Below, one piece after another: positions 49,006 to 56,867 of a stretch of 64,000 bases of DNA. Source of the DNA: Nitrososphaerota archaeon (GTDB taxonomy: Archaea > Thermoproteota > Nitrososphaeria > Nitrososphaerales > Gagatemarchaeaceae). Each line of letters begins with the position of its first letter. The stretch's first letter is position 1. A program made the translations under genes and the position numbers. The notes under the pieces were generated by a model. It was not told the DNA's origin, made no database searches, and saw only the letters and a program-made list of their open reading frames with translations. Location of the stretch: assembly GCA_016200045.1 (NCBI GenBank), contig JACQFN010000002.1:1-64000 (forward strand), read 5' to 3'.

Positions 49006-49779
49006 TCAAGGCGGGCACTGACCCGAGCAGTACTCGATGACTATGGTGTGCCCGGTCCCGAACGGGTAGCCGGTGCTGCCTCTCCAGGAAGGGTTTCCTA
49101 CAGCGGTCGGGGAACACGGTGTAGTTGTCGTCGAAGCGCTGCAGTAGTCGAGGGTGTCGAGGACGAGGTTTTCCCAGGCGCTGGAGTTCTGCCCGTCTAC
49201 CAGGAGCTCTATTTGATGCGTGGCGTCCGCCTTCAGGCCCAGGATGTCGGTGCTGTTGAACTCCACTGGGTGCTCCGACCCATTGAAGTTCGCCGTGTGG
49301 AAGGTCGCCTTCCAGATCGAGAAGAATTGGCCTAGTGTGAAGTTCTGGTAAGTGGACGTTTCGATGTGGATGATCCCGGACGAATCATGGGTGTGCATCG
49401 GCTCAAAACTCCCCCCCGAGCAGAGTCCGATGTTTCCCGGCACTGTGACGTCCTGTCCGTCCACTACTATCCGGAGGTAGGGGTGGATGTGCATGTAGGA
49501 ACCCTCTTCCCCGCACGGAAACGGGAACTGTGTGAAGGTAGGAGCAACGACGTAGTACATTCCTATCCCGAGCACAATCGCTACTACGGCCAGGCTTATC
49601 GCCACAGGGTGCCTGTTCTTCTTTCGGAGGCTCTTGGGCCTCGATTTCTGCTCTGGTGCAGGCGAGGTTCCTGAGGCCGCGTTGGCTTCGGACAGGGAGG
49701 TACCGTGCTTGTCCCTCATGTGCTGGGACAGCGCCTTATCTGTAGCAAACTCGTTCCCGCAAACGCCGCACTTTTGCAT
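49006..49779 (-). CDS. Membrane protein with cytosolic C2H2 finger and extracellular His-rich domain
   Basis: I use ATG 49779 (257 aa), 29 nt after TATA CGTTCTTAATG. Order: cytosolic classical zinc finger (KCGVCGNEFATDKALSQHMR), a low-complexity linker, one membrane helix (PVAISLAVVAIVLGIGMYYV), then an extracellular domain with the motif MHIHPYLRIVVDGQDVTVPG and PMHTHDSSGIIHIE, typical of thaumarchaeal surface proteins that may bind metals. Six cysteines could form disulfides. It is divergent from a cupredoxin gene, which supports a role in copper or redox biology at the membrane, by inference. Confidence 0.72.
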   Translation of the reverse strand: MQKCGVCGNEFATDKALSQHMRDKHGTSLSEANAASGTSPAPEQKSRPKSLRKKNRHPVAISLAVVAIVLGIGMYYVVAPTFTQFPFPCGEEGSYMHIHPYLRIVVDGQDVTVPGNIGLCSGGSFEPMHTHDSSGIIHIETSTYQNFTLGQFFSIWKATFHTANFNGSEHPVEFNSTDILGLKADATHQIELLVDGQNSSAWENLVLDTLDYCSASTTTTPCSPTAVGNPSWRGSTGYPFGTGHTIVIEYCSGQCPP

Positions 49780-49864
49780 TGTCCGAGCGCCCCCGGAGAA
49801 CACGCATTAAGAACGTTATCGTCCGGGTCCCGACCGCAAGACTAAAGTTCCACCAAAGGTCGCC

Positions 49865-50302
49865 GTGAGACAAATCGTGTCAACGCAAAGGAGGGGGATT
49901 GGAACCACTGCGACTGTTGCGATAGTGGTCGTCATTATCGCGGTTGCCGCGGTCGCGTACTATGCATACAAGCCAGTGCCACCGACGCAGCAGAGCTCGA
50001 CAACTCCAACGACCTCCGCCCACATCAAGACGGTGAACGTCAACATGCCCCTCGGTGCCGGAGGGACCCAACGGCTCAATTTCGTTCCAGAGAAGATCAT
50101 CGTCGTCGTCGGAGTAAACAATACCGTGAGGTGGACGAACCACGACTCGGCGGCCCACACCGTCACCGGCTCCACCTTCGATTCAGGTGGAATGGCCGTA
50201 GGGGCTAACTTTACCCACACGTTCGACGGGCAGGGGAACTACTCCTACCGCTGCTCGTACCATCCTTGGATGATGGGCTCAGTCCTCGTCAGGAACGGAT
50301 AG
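49865..50302 (+). CDS. Membrane-anchored plastocyanin-like cupredoxin
   Basis: 145 aa from GTG 49865. One N-terminal helix (TTATVAIVVVIIAVAAVAYY), a short Thr/Ser linker, then a cupredoxin domain: NFVPEKIIVVVGVNNTVRWT, the His ligand in NHDSAAHTVTGS and the C-x2-H-x3-M set CSYHPWMMGS. All type 1 copper ligands are present. Such proteins carry electrons on the outer face of the membrane in Thaumarchaeota and related archaea. It is divergent from the His-rich surface protein. Confidence 0.88.
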   Translation: MRQIVSTQRRGIGTTATVAIVVVIIAVAAVAYYAYKPVPPTQQSSTTPTTSAHIKTVNVNMPLGAGGTQRLNFVPEKIIVVVGVNNTVRWTNHDSAAHTVTGSTFDSGGMAVGANFTHTFDGQGNYSYRCSYHPWMMGSVLVRNG

Positions 50303-50348
50303 GCATCCATCCGGCAATTGTCTTCTTCGACCTCGACACCGTTGGGGC

Positions 50349-50358
50349 GCTTATATCT
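50349..50358 (+). promoter_or_regulatory. TATA box of dehydrogenase gene
   Basis: GCTTATATCT, about 37 nt before TTG 50389; it rules out the track start at 50266, which overlaps the cupredoxin gene. Confidence 0.5.
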
Positions 50359-50388
50359 CCCTGGATTCGGCAGCTCTCATGTGGACAG

Positions 50389-51423
50389 TTGAAGTCGGTC
50401 GTCCTCAGAGCGAATGCAAGGGGAAGAAGACCGAGGGCACTCCTCGTAGACGGAGAGGCCCCCATGCTCCATGACGGCGATGTCCTCGTCGAAATGCGGG
50501 CCTGTGGGCTCTGCGGTACAGACATCGAGAAGCTCAAAGGGGAGTACACTGCAGCGATGCCGGTCCTGGGCCACGAGGCTGTCGGGGTGGTCGCGCGTTT
50601 GGGGCCCAGAGTCAAGGGGTTCCACGTCGGAGATAGGGTCTTCCCTCATCACCACGTTCCTTGCGGTAGGTGCGGCTATTGCCTTCGCGGCAGCCTGACG
50701 ATGTGCGACGACTACAGGAAGAGCAATCTGTCCCCGGGAGGATTCTCCGAGTTCTTCAAGGTCCCTGGCCGGAACGTCCTGAAGGGCGGGGTTCTGGCTC
50801 TTCCTCCCGGACTGTCCTTTCAGGAAGCGGCGCTGATCGAGCCGGTAGCGTGCTGCCTGAGGGCGATCGACAGATGCGGGGCGAAGCGTGGTGATTCAGT
50901 CCTGGTAGCCGGGGCGGGCCCGGCAGGGATGGCTCATGCGCTGCTCCTCCGGTCGATGGGCGCAAAGGTGATGATCAGCGACGTGAGCGAGTGGAGGCTC
51001 TCGTTCGCCAGGAGGCTTGGGTTCAGGCATGCACTCGACGCGAAGTCAGAGGTCGAAGAGAGCGTCATGCGCGAGACCGAGGAGAGGGGAGCGGACGTCG
51101 TCATCGTGGCTTCGGGAAGCCCGAATGCCGTGGTCCAGGGCATGAGATCCGTCAGGAAAGGGGGTACAGTGTGCCTGTTCGGGATACCTGTTGAGGGCTC
51201 CTCCCTGGAATACAGCCTGAGTGCAGTCTACAACAGAGAGGTCTCCATCATCCCGAGCTATGGGGCCACGGAGGCCGACACCAGGCGGGCCCTGAAAATC
51301 GTCGCATCAGGACGGATCAACTTCAGGTCTTTGATAACAGGGCGCTACACCCTGGACCGTTTCGACCAAGCGGTTGAGGCCGCGAGCGGGGGCGGTCAGA
51401 TGAAAGTGATAGTCCTTCCTTGA
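50389..51423 (+). CDS. Zn-dependent medium-chain alcohol/polyol dehydrogenase
   Basis: 344 aa from TTG 50389. Catalytic zinc: CGLCGTDIEKLKG, GHEAVGVV, and EPVAC; structural zinc: CGRCGYCLRGSLTMCDDYRK with four cysteines. Rossmann motif VLVAGAGPAGMAHALLL with ISD (Asp at the strand end, NAD preference). The family includes sorbitol, threonine and glucose dehydrogenases; the substrate cannot be set from sequence. The next gene is an LsrF/DhnA-like aldolase, 360 bp downstream on the same strand, so a sugar-alcohol or ketose pathway is plausible. Confidence 0.85.
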   Translation: MKSVVLRANARGRRPRALLVDGEAPMLHDGDVLVEMRACGLCGTDIEKLKGEYTAAMPVLGHEAVGVVARLGPRVKGFHVGDRVFPHHHVPCGRCGYCLRGSLTMCDDYRKSNLSPGGFSEFFKVPGRNVLKGGVLALPPGLSFQEAALIEPVACCLRAIDRCGAKRGDSVLVAGAGPAGMAHALLLRSMGAKVMISDVSEWRLSFARRLGFRHALDAKSEVEESVMRETEERGADVVIVASGSPNAVVQGMRSVRKGGTVCLFGIPVEGSSLEYSLSAVYNREVSIIPSYGATEADTRRALKIVASGRINFRSLITGRYTLDRFDQAVEAASGGGQMKVIVLP

Positions 51424-51523
51424 TGGCGTCGTGCGGGGATTTCGGTCTGGGCGGCGTTGCGCGCGATAGTGGCGAGGCTGACTGTCTTCCGCGTGACTTT
51501 TTAGTCCTGCGCGAAGTCGTTGC

Positions 51524-51652
51524 TCATCTTATGGGCCACCCGAGCACCATGAAGATGTAGACCGCGACGAGGACGAACGCTCCCCAGAGGGCGATGCCCA
51601 CCCACCAGTAGCGGCCCTTGACACGGTGTACGCGCTTCGTCAGGAGCGTCAT
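51524..51652 (-). CDS. 42-aa single-pass membrane protein (missed by ORF track)
   Basis: ATG 51652 to TGA 51524, preceded by a strong ribosome-binding site AAGGAGGCGCAGGC. Encodes a basic N-terminus (LTKRVHRVKGRYW) and one helix (WVGIALWGAFVLVAVYIFMV), ending LGWPIR. An 8-codon ORF overlaps its stop (ATGA). The 62-aa track ORF in another frame is the shadow. Function unknown; size and topology suit a small membrane subunit. Confidence 0.6.
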   Translation of the reverse strand: MTLLTKRVHRVKGRYWWVGIALWGAFVLVAVYIFMVLGWPIR

Positions 51653-51737
51653 GCCTGCGCCTCCTTGGGGAGGAGCCCTTCAAGAACATTGAGGGCTTCC
51701 TCCGTGGGGAAATGAAGAACCGCTAACGCGCGGGGTC

Positions 51738-51748
51738 AGGCTTAAAAC
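51738..51748 (+). promoter_or_regulatory. TATA box of aldolase gene
   Basis: AGGCTTAAAAC, about 40 nt before ATG 51784. Confidence 0.45.
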
Positions 51749-51783
51749 GCCACCTCAGGCCGATTGAACCTCGAGGGAAAATA

Positions 51784-52563
51784 ATGGACTTCGGGATGGG
51801 CAATCGGCTCTCAAGGGTGATGGGGAAGGGTCGTACCGTAATGCTCGCGGTAGACCATGGGTACTTCCAGGGCCCGACGACCGGGCTTGAGAATCTGAAA
51901 AGGAGCCTCGCGCCCCTGATCCCGTTCGCAGACTCCTTGATGCTCACGAGGGGGGCCCTGAGAAGCTCGGTGGACCCCGCGGAAAAAGTCCCGATCGTAC
52001 TTCGCTCCTCTGGGGGGACCAGCGTCCTGAAGGAGCTTTCCGACGAGGGCGTGACGACCTCGATAGAGGAGGCCGTCCGGCTGAACGCCTCCGCCGTCGC
52101 GGTGTCGGTTTTCGTCGGGTCCGAGAGGGAAAAGCAGACCCTCCTGAACCTCTCGAGTACAGTCGACGAGGGGGAGAGGTACGGGATGCCCGTCCTTGCA
52201 GTCACCGCCGTGGGGAGGGAGATGAACAGGGACTCTAGGTATCTGGGGTTGGCCTGCAGAATCGCCGCTGAGCTTGGCGCCCGGGTGGTGAAGACCTACT
52301 ACTGCGAGGACTTCGAGAAGGTGGTGGATGCCTGCCCCGTCCCGGTCGTGATAGCGGGGGGGAAGAAGGTCCCCGAAAGGGACGCTTTGCAGCTCGCCCA
52401 TGACGCCGTTTCGAAGGGGGCGGCAGGGGTCGACATGGGAAGGAACATCTTCCAGTCGGCGGACCCTGTCGGGATGATAAAGGCCGTGAGGGCCGTGGTG
52501 CACGAGGGGGCGGACGTTGAGTCTGCTCTAGCCATGGTCAGGCAAATCGCAGCCGGACGCTAG
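51784..52563 (+). CDS. DhnA/LsrF-family class I aldolase
   Basis: 259 aa. TIM-barrel class I aldolase; the C-terminal half is strikingly like LsrF: VVKTYYCEDFEKVVDACPVP with the Schiff-base Lys in VKTYY, VVIAGGKKVPERDALQ and GAAGVDMGRNIFQSADPVGM. Candidates are archaeal fructose-1,6-bisphosphate aldolase (DhnA type), an aromatic-pathway ADH synthase, or an LsrF-like thiolase. The sequence alone does not decide. It overlaps the stop of the convergent gene by 4 nt (CTAG). Confidence 0.82.
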   Translation: MDFGMGNRLSRVMGKGRTVMLAVDHGYFQGPTTGLENLKRSLAPLIPFADSLMLTRGALRSSVDPAEKVPIVLRSSGGTSVLKELSDEGVTTSIEEAVRLNASAVAVSVFVGSEREKQTLLNLSSTVDEGERYGMPVLAVTAVGREMNRDSRYLGLACRIAAELGARVVKTYYCEDFEKVVDACPVPVVIAGGKKVPERDALQLAHDAVSKGAAGVDMGRNIFQSADPVGMIKAVRAVVHEGADVESALAMVRQIAAGR

Positions 52564-52994
52564 CCGCCTGGGGCCGACCCATAGAAAGACGCCGACGAGC
52601 CGTTGTCAAGATACAGAACGCCGGTGAAACTGGCCCCGGCGGGAAGAGAGAAGTTGTCCACCGTGCAGATTACGCTTTGGGGCCCGTCCCCCGCCGCCAA
52701 GGTCGAAGAGCCTGAAATTTCGCAGTGTACAGTATTCCGCGTCTGAGGGGTCTCGTACGTGATGGCGCAGTCAATGACAGCTACACTAGCGGTCCCGGTG
52801 TTCAGGGCTTGCACGGTGCACACGAGGTTCCCCCGGACTTCCGCGCACTCAACCCCCGAAACGGACACCTGTGCGGTGCCACAGAATCCTTCGCAGAATG
52901 GTTTGGTCGTCGATTGGACCGTAAGAAAGAAGATTCCCACCGCCGCCGCACAACCGAGGGTGAGAATCGCCGCGGTCAATCTCGAAGACATCAT
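52560..52994 (-). CDS. Membrane-anchored extracellular beta-rich protein
   Basis: 144 aa from ATG 52994 (track start 53021). N-terminal helix (RLTAAILTLGCAAAVGIFFL), then CEGFCGTAQVSVSGVECAEV and a beta-sandwich-like segment (NTGTASVAVIDCAITYETPQ). Six to eight cysteines suggest disulfides. The pattern is like the CARDB/TM-anchored head domains seen in archaeal surface proteins. Function unknown. Confidence 0.6.
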   Translation of the reverse strand: MMSSRLTAAILTLGCAAAVGIFFLTVQSTTKPFCEGFCGTAQVSVSGVECAEVRGNLVCTVQALNTGTASVAVIDCAITYETPQTRNTVHCEISGSSTLAAGDGPQSVICTVDNFSLPAGASFTGVLYLDNGSSASFYGSAPGG

Positions 52995-53086
52995 GACTCT
53001 TCTACACTGGAGCGGCGCCACGTTCCTAATTGAGGGTGTCGGGGGAACCTGATTTGCCCCCTCTAGTCGTTCCTGACAACTGGCTC

Positions 53087-53096
53087 AAACTCATAA
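53087..53096 (+). promoter_or_regulatory. TATA-like element
   Basis: ACTCATAAGC, about 30 nt before ATG 53120. Confidence 0.4.
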
Positions 53097-53119
53097 GCCG
53101 ACGATGGGAACCCCATGTC

Positions 53120-53563
53120 ATGGACCCGAAGACGCCTTCCGCAATGGTCTTCTTCGCAAGCGGCCTGTATCTTATGTTCGGATTCCTTTCTGTCGGAGCC
53201 CTTGCAACCATGACTACTTCGTACTACTACTTCCCCACCGTTTCGGCTGCAACCTGGGTCGAGGTAGGCCTGTCCGTTATCTTGTCCTTCTTAGTGCTGG
53301 TCTCGGGCCTCCTGATAGGGTCCAAGAGCCCCGGCAGGATTCAGAGGGGGAGCATCCTTGGGTTCGTCGCGTCGACCGCCGGGGTCCTGGACGCGATGGC
53401 TTTGATGTCGATCAACCTCGGCTACACGGGGATTCTGATCCAATTCCTTCCAATAGGCGGGTTCGCCCTGTTCTTCCTCGGGTATCCGCTGACGGTTACG
53501 GGGTCCATCGCCTCGCTGCTGACCATCAGCAAGCCCGAGGAGCCCTCTACTAACCCGCCCTAG
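53120..53563 (+). CDS. Four-helix membrane protein, function unknown
   Basis: 147 aa from ATG 53120 (the track start at 53030 lies before the TATA-like element). Four predicted helices (VFFASGLYLMFGFLSVGALA, LSVILSFLVLVSGLLIG, SILGFVASTAGVLDAMALM, LPIGGFALFFLGYPL), with short loops and a polar C-terminus. No domain recognised. Divergent from the extracellular protein upstream. Confidence 0.62.
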   Translation: MDPKTPSAMVFFASGLYLMFGFLSVGALATMTTSYYYFPTVSAATWVEVGLSVILSFLVLVSGLLIGSKSPGRIQRGSILGFVASTAGVLDAMALMSINLGYTGILIQFLPIGGFALFFLGYPLTVTGSIASLLTISKPEEPSTNPP

Positions 53564-53584
53564 GTCTTCCTTGACGGTCCCCGG

Positions 53585-53707
53585 TCACAGAGGAAGCCCC
53601 GACACGTCCTCGCAGTCCAGCAGAGCCCCACAGTTCGGGCACCTGTACTTGCAAACCTGGATTTCCACCATTTTCGACCCGCACGCGTAACACATCTCCT
53701 CCGGCAA
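53585..53707 (-). CDS. 40-aa zinc-ribbon protein (missed by ORF track)
   Basis: TTG 53707 to TGA 53585, or ATG 53695 for 36 aa. Encodes MCYACGSKMVEIQVCKYRCP followed by NCGALLDCEDVSGLPL: CxxC, CxxxC and CPxC sites for one or two zinc ions. A TATA-like ATTCTTTAGA lies 28 nt upstream of the TTG, the leaderless spacing used elsewhere in this window. Tiny zinc-ribbon proteins of this type are common in archaea and act in transcription or ribosome biology. The track ORFs 53550-53792 and 53560-53763 are shadows. Confidence 0.7.
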   Translation of the reverse strand: MPEEMCYACGSKMVEIQVCKYRCPNCGALLDCEDVSGLPL

Positions 53708-53730
53708 CAGTCAACCCCGAATCCACGAAG

Positions 53731-53740
53731 TCTAAAGAAT
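53731..53740 (-). promoter_or_regulatory. TATA box of 40-aa zinc-ribbon gene
   Basis: Minus-strand ATTCTTTAGA, 28 nt before TTG 53707; it faces the TATA of the divergent gene at 53764. Confidence 0.45.
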
Positions 53741-53763
53741 CTAGCGAACAAGTAAGACGGCAT

Positions 53764-53773
53764 CGTTTAAAGC
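53764..53773 (+). promoter_or_regulatory. TATA box of zinc-ribbon/CPBP operon
   Basis: CGTTTAAAGC, about 27 nt before GTG 53796. Confidence 0.5.
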
Positions 53774-53795
53774 CACTTCGAAGGGCTGGCAACTT

Positions 53796-54020
53796 GTGAA
53801 GCCAGAGGAGAACCCGGAGGACACTGGGCTCCGTCTGACCCGCAAGAGCCCCCTTGCACTCTCTCGAAAGTTCTGCCCGCGATGCCTGACCCCTTTGCAG
53901 GCCGGGAGCAAGCTCGGGGGCTGGCTGGTCCCCCAGGACTACTACTGTCCGAATTGCGGATACCAGGGGACCGTCTTCCTAGAGAAGGAGCCAGAAAAGC
54001 GAAGCGGTGACCAGCCGTGA
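53796..54020 (+). CDS. Small zinc-ribbon protein
   Basis: 74 aa from GTG 53796. One zinc ribbon: CPRCLTPLQAGSKLGGWLVP and DYYCPNCGYQGTVFLE, CxxC...CxxC. Charged N-terminus. Overlaps the CPBP-protease gene start by 4 nt (GTGA), so the two are coupled. Function unknown. Confidence 0.72.
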   Translation: MKPEENPEDTGLRLTRKSPLALSRKFCPRCLTPLQAGSKLGGWLVPQDYYCPNCGYQGTVFLEKEPEKRSGDQP

Positions 54021-55072
54021 GCGACTTGGCTCCGCCAGCGCCGACGCGCGACTGGTTTCAGGTCACCCTCGTGGTAGCATTCCTGTTCCTGCTCACCCTG
54101 ACCGCCTACCTTGTCATCCTTTCGTTCCCTGCGGGCGTTTACGCAGTCTTCTTCACCCATCTCTCCAACACATCGTCTGCGGTGACCGTGGTCCATTGGT
54201 ATCTTTGGATTGGTCCAATCGCCGTGACGACCCCATTTCCGGCTTCGCTGGGCGCAATTTTCCTCGCGATGACTGCCGTGTACGTCGCCATGTTCGTTTA
54301 TGCGGCAAAGCAGGGGAGGAGCATACCTTCTTCCCTCGTCTCGGCCGTCAGAGAGGACATCCTGTCCGTCTTCTCCAACAGGGCGCTTCTCACTCTAGTC
54401 TCAATTGCGTTCCTCCTGTACACCGCGAACACGCTCGACTCCTTCGTCGAGGCGACCGGCTCATCGATCGGGGACCCGTTCACCCATGCCGACCCCCTTT
54501 GGACCTTGGTGGGCTTCTCCGTCGCCCCCATCAGGGAGGAATTCGGTTTCAGGGTCATGCTGGTCGGCGTGGCTGCCGTCCTGGTCTCGAGGGCCAGCGC
54601 CAGGGCCGCGCTGAAGTCTCTCTGGAGGCCCTCGGCTTCATTCATGTCCGGAGGGGCCGTTGCGATGTACGCGGTCTGGGGGGTCGCCGTAGGGAGCTCC
54701 CTACTCTTCGGCGCCTGCCACGTCGGAATCGGCTGCGGGGGAGGCTGGGACCTCGGGAAGCTCCCGGAGGCGACCTACGGGGGCCTGTTCCTCGCGTTTC
54801 TCTATGTGAGGTACGGGTTCCATGTGGCAGTCCTCGTGCACTGGGGGGTGGATTACCTTACGAGCGTTTTCGCCTTCTTCGGCCAAGGGGCCGCAGGAGT
54901 CCCTTGGCTCTCGGGCAACGCGTACGCTCTGCAGGAACTTCTGGTGCTTGACGTGTTCCAATTCTTCGGAATCGCGACTTTCCTTCTTGTGATTTACGCA
55001 GGCATCCGCAAGGTCCAGGACAGGCGCAAGATCAAATCGGCTCCGCTCGGACCTGTAGCGTTGGCCTCCTGA
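54017..55072 (+). CDS. CPBP/CAAX-type intramembrane protease homologue
   Basis: 351 aa, eight predicted helices. The Abi/CPBP motifs are present: REEFGFRVMLVG (EExxxR), FGACHVGIG (FxxxH) and VHWGVDYLTSVF (HxxxD), all within helices as required. These are glutamate-type intramembrane proteases, related to the Rce1 CAAX protease; the archaeal substrates are unknown. A two-helix N-terminal region and a charged C-terminus are extra. Translationally coupled to the zinc-ribbon gene. Confidence 0.84.
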   Translation: MSDLAPPAPTRDWFQVTLVVAFLFLLTLTAYLVILSFPAGVYAVFFTHLSNTSSAVTVVHWYLWIGPIAVTTPFPASLGAIFLAMTAVYVAMFVYAAKQGRSIPSSLVSAVREDILSVFSNRALLTLVSIAFLLYTANTLDSFVEATGSSIGDPFTHADPLWTLVGFSVAPIREEFGFRVMLVGVAAVLVSRASARAALKSLWRPSASFMSGGAVAMYAVWGVAVGSSLLFGACHVGIGCGGGWDLGKLPEATYGGLFLAFLYVRYGFHVAVLVHWGVDYLTSVFAFFGQGAAGVPWLSGNAYALQELLVLDVFQFFGIATFLLVIYAGIRKVQDRRKIKSAPLGPVALAS

Positions 55073-55113
55073 AGTTCTTAAGCCCCCTACCAAGAGCGAC
55101 GGGGCGATAAGAT

Positions 55114-55644
55114 TTGACGGTCCTGGGTTCCTCGGTCCTCAAACAGCTCGTCGAGAAGTATCGCGTCATCCATCCCATCGATCCTGGAGCCTTCGACGGG
55201 GACGGCTACGTCCTGACAGTCAGAGAGGACAGGACTCTGCACTACCTCGAGCACAGGAACATGGTGTCCCGGGAGATCGTATTCACCCCGCCCGACTGCG
55301 TGGCGCATCTCACTTCGAAGAGCAAGTTCGGGAGGCTCGGACTGTCATTCCTGAATTCTGTCAAGGTGCACAGCGGGTTCGTCGGGCGGCTTGCCCTGGA
55401 GCTCGTCAACCTGAGCAATGAAAGGACCCCCATAACCATCCGCCAGGGGGACCCCCTGATCCACATAGAATTCCTGAGGAGGGAAGGGGAGCCGGCCCCG
55501 TACGCGGGGAGGTACATGTTCCAGTTCATGGATGACTCCGAGAGCCAGATGTACGTAGGCATCCTCTCCGAGGGATTCCCGACTCTCTTCCCCAGAGAGA
55601 AGCTCGAAGCGATTAGGAACGAACGGCTGCTGAAGGAAGACTAG
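55114..55644 (+). CDS. dcd: dCTP deaminase / dUTPase-fold protein
   Basis: 176 aa from TTG 55114. Family motifs: TPPDCVAHLTSKSKFGRLGL and VHSGFVGRLALELVNLSNER (catalytic Glu and Ser region), then a C-terminal ISEGFPTLF-like lid. dCTP deaminase makes dUTP; some archaeal versions also hydrolyse it. TATA-like GTTCTTAAGC about 34 nt upstream. Convergent with tfb, sharing 4 nt (CTAG). Confidence 0.87.
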   Translation: MTVLGSSVLKQLVEKYRVIHPIDPGAFDGDGYVLTVREDRTLHYLEHRNMVSREIVFTPPDCVAHLTSKSKFGRLGLSFLNSVKVHSGFVGRLALELVNLSNERTPITIRQGDPLIHIEFLRREGEPAPYAGRYMFQFMDDSESQMYVGILSEGFPTLFPREKLEAIRNERLLKED

Positions 55645-56579
55645 ATTCCGAGGGCCGACCTTAGGCCCTTGTACCTGTTCCTGATCGTGACTTCGGTGAC
55701 ACCCGCGGCCTCTGCGACGTCCTTCTGGGTCTTGTCCTCCCCTTCGAGGGTGCAGGCCACATAGAGCGCCGCAGCCGCCAGACCCATAGGGTCCTTCCCG
55801 GCCGAGATGCGCGTCTCCTCTGCCCTCTTCAGGATCTCGAGCGCGCGCCTCTTCGTCTTCTCGGATAGCCCTGCCTTCGAGGCGATCCTCGAAACGCACT
55901 TCGTCGGGTCGACCACAGGCATCTTGATGTCCATCTCCTTCAGGAGGAGCCTGTAGCACCTTGCGATGTCCTTCTTCTTGACGTTGCTGACCGCGGCTAG
56001 GTCCTTCAGCGTCCTGGGCGTCTGGGTGTCTCTGCATGCGGCATAAAGTGAAGCAGCGATTATCGCCGATATCGACCTACCTCTGACGAGGCCCCTCTCC
56101 AATGCCTTCCTGTATACGTACGCCGCCTTCTCCACCACGGCGTCCGACACCGAAAGCTTGTCCGACAGCCTGTCGAGCTCGCTGAAAGCCTGCCTCAGGT
56201 TCCGGTCGACCGGCTCGTGCACCTGGCTCCTGCTGTCCCACGTCCTGAGCCGCTCCACGGTCGCCTTCATCGAGGCCGAAAGCGACTTCCCGGAAGCGTC
56301 CTTGTTGACCCCCCCAATCACAGTGGCCAGGCCCATGTCGTGCATCGCGATAGAGGTAGGAATCCCTCCCCTGCTCCGGTCGTCCTTCTCCTCCTTGGAG
56401 AATGCCCTCCACTCAGGCCCTATCTCCTCGATCTTCTCCTTGACCACGAACCCGCAGTTCCCGCAGAACAGCTCTCCGCCAGCCGTGTCGACGATCATCG
56501 GTCCCTTCGCGCAGCGAGGGCACTTGTCCAGAGCCTTTTGCAACCGCATTAGTCTTGAGTAATCTTTGTCTGAAAACAT
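55641..56579 (-). CDS. tfb: Transcription initiation factor B (TFB)
   Basis: 312 aa. Zinc ribbon CPRCAKGPMIVDTAGGELFC and GNCGFVV, B-reader WRAFSKEEKDDRSRGGIPTS, then two cyclin repeats (YVYRKALERGLVRGRSISAI, KDPMGLAAAALYVACTLEGE) ending GVTEVTIRNRYKGLRSALGI. TFB recruits RNA polymerase to TATA/BRE promoters. Multiple TFBs are usual in this group. Its upstream region carries three partly conserved GCRAYYTCTAC elements that may be autoregulatory (see findings). An eroded TFB C-terminus lies at 30560-30802. Confidence 0.95.
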   Translation of the reverse strand: MFSDKDYSRLMRLQKALDKCPRCAKGPMIVDTAGGELFCGNCGFVVKEKIEEIGPEWRAFSKEEKDDRSRGGIPTSIAMHDMGLATVIGGVNKDASGKSLSASMKATVERLRTWDSRSQVHEPVDRNLRQAFSELDRLSDKLSVSDAVVEKAAYVYRKALERGLVRGRSISAIIAASLYAACRDTQTPRTLKDLAAVSNVKKKDIARCYRLLLKEMDIKMPVVDPTKCVSRIASKAGLSEKTKRRALEILKRAEETRISAGKDPMGLAAAALYVACTLEGEDKTQKDVAEAAGVTEVTIRNRYKGLRSALGI

Positions 56580-56580
56580 A

Positions 56581-56690
56581 GCAATCTCTACCTAAATTGC
56601 AACTTCTACAACTAACGATTTCCTTTCTCCTAATTAAGCGTTGTGGCGATTCCTCTCTCATCGGAGTCCATATTGCGATTTCTACAACTG
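56581..56690. repeat. Three related 11-mers upstream of tfb
   Basis: GCAATCTCTAC at 56581, GCAACTTCTAC at 56599 and GCGATTTCTAC at 56675, consensus GCRAYYTCTAC; the latter two extend to a common ATTGCRAYTTCTACAACT. They lie between the tfb start and its likely TATA box region. Confidence 0.5.
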
Positions 56691-56834
56691 TTCTTGTAAG
56701 TATTGAGGGGCCATCTCCTCGTCCGCCTACGAAATTCGAGGACTGACCCGGGACTCCTAGGACTTGAAACGTATCGATCGCAGGTGAATGCCCGAATCAA
56801 TTGGGCAGCTAATTGACAGAACGAGCACATCAAT

Positions 56835-56844
56835 GGTTTTATCC
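56835..56844 (+). promoter_or_regulatory. TATA box
   Basis: GGTTTTATCC, about 28 nt before ATG 56868. Confidence 0.5.
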
Positions 56845-56867
56845 AGTCCGGGGGTTTCCGCCCGACA

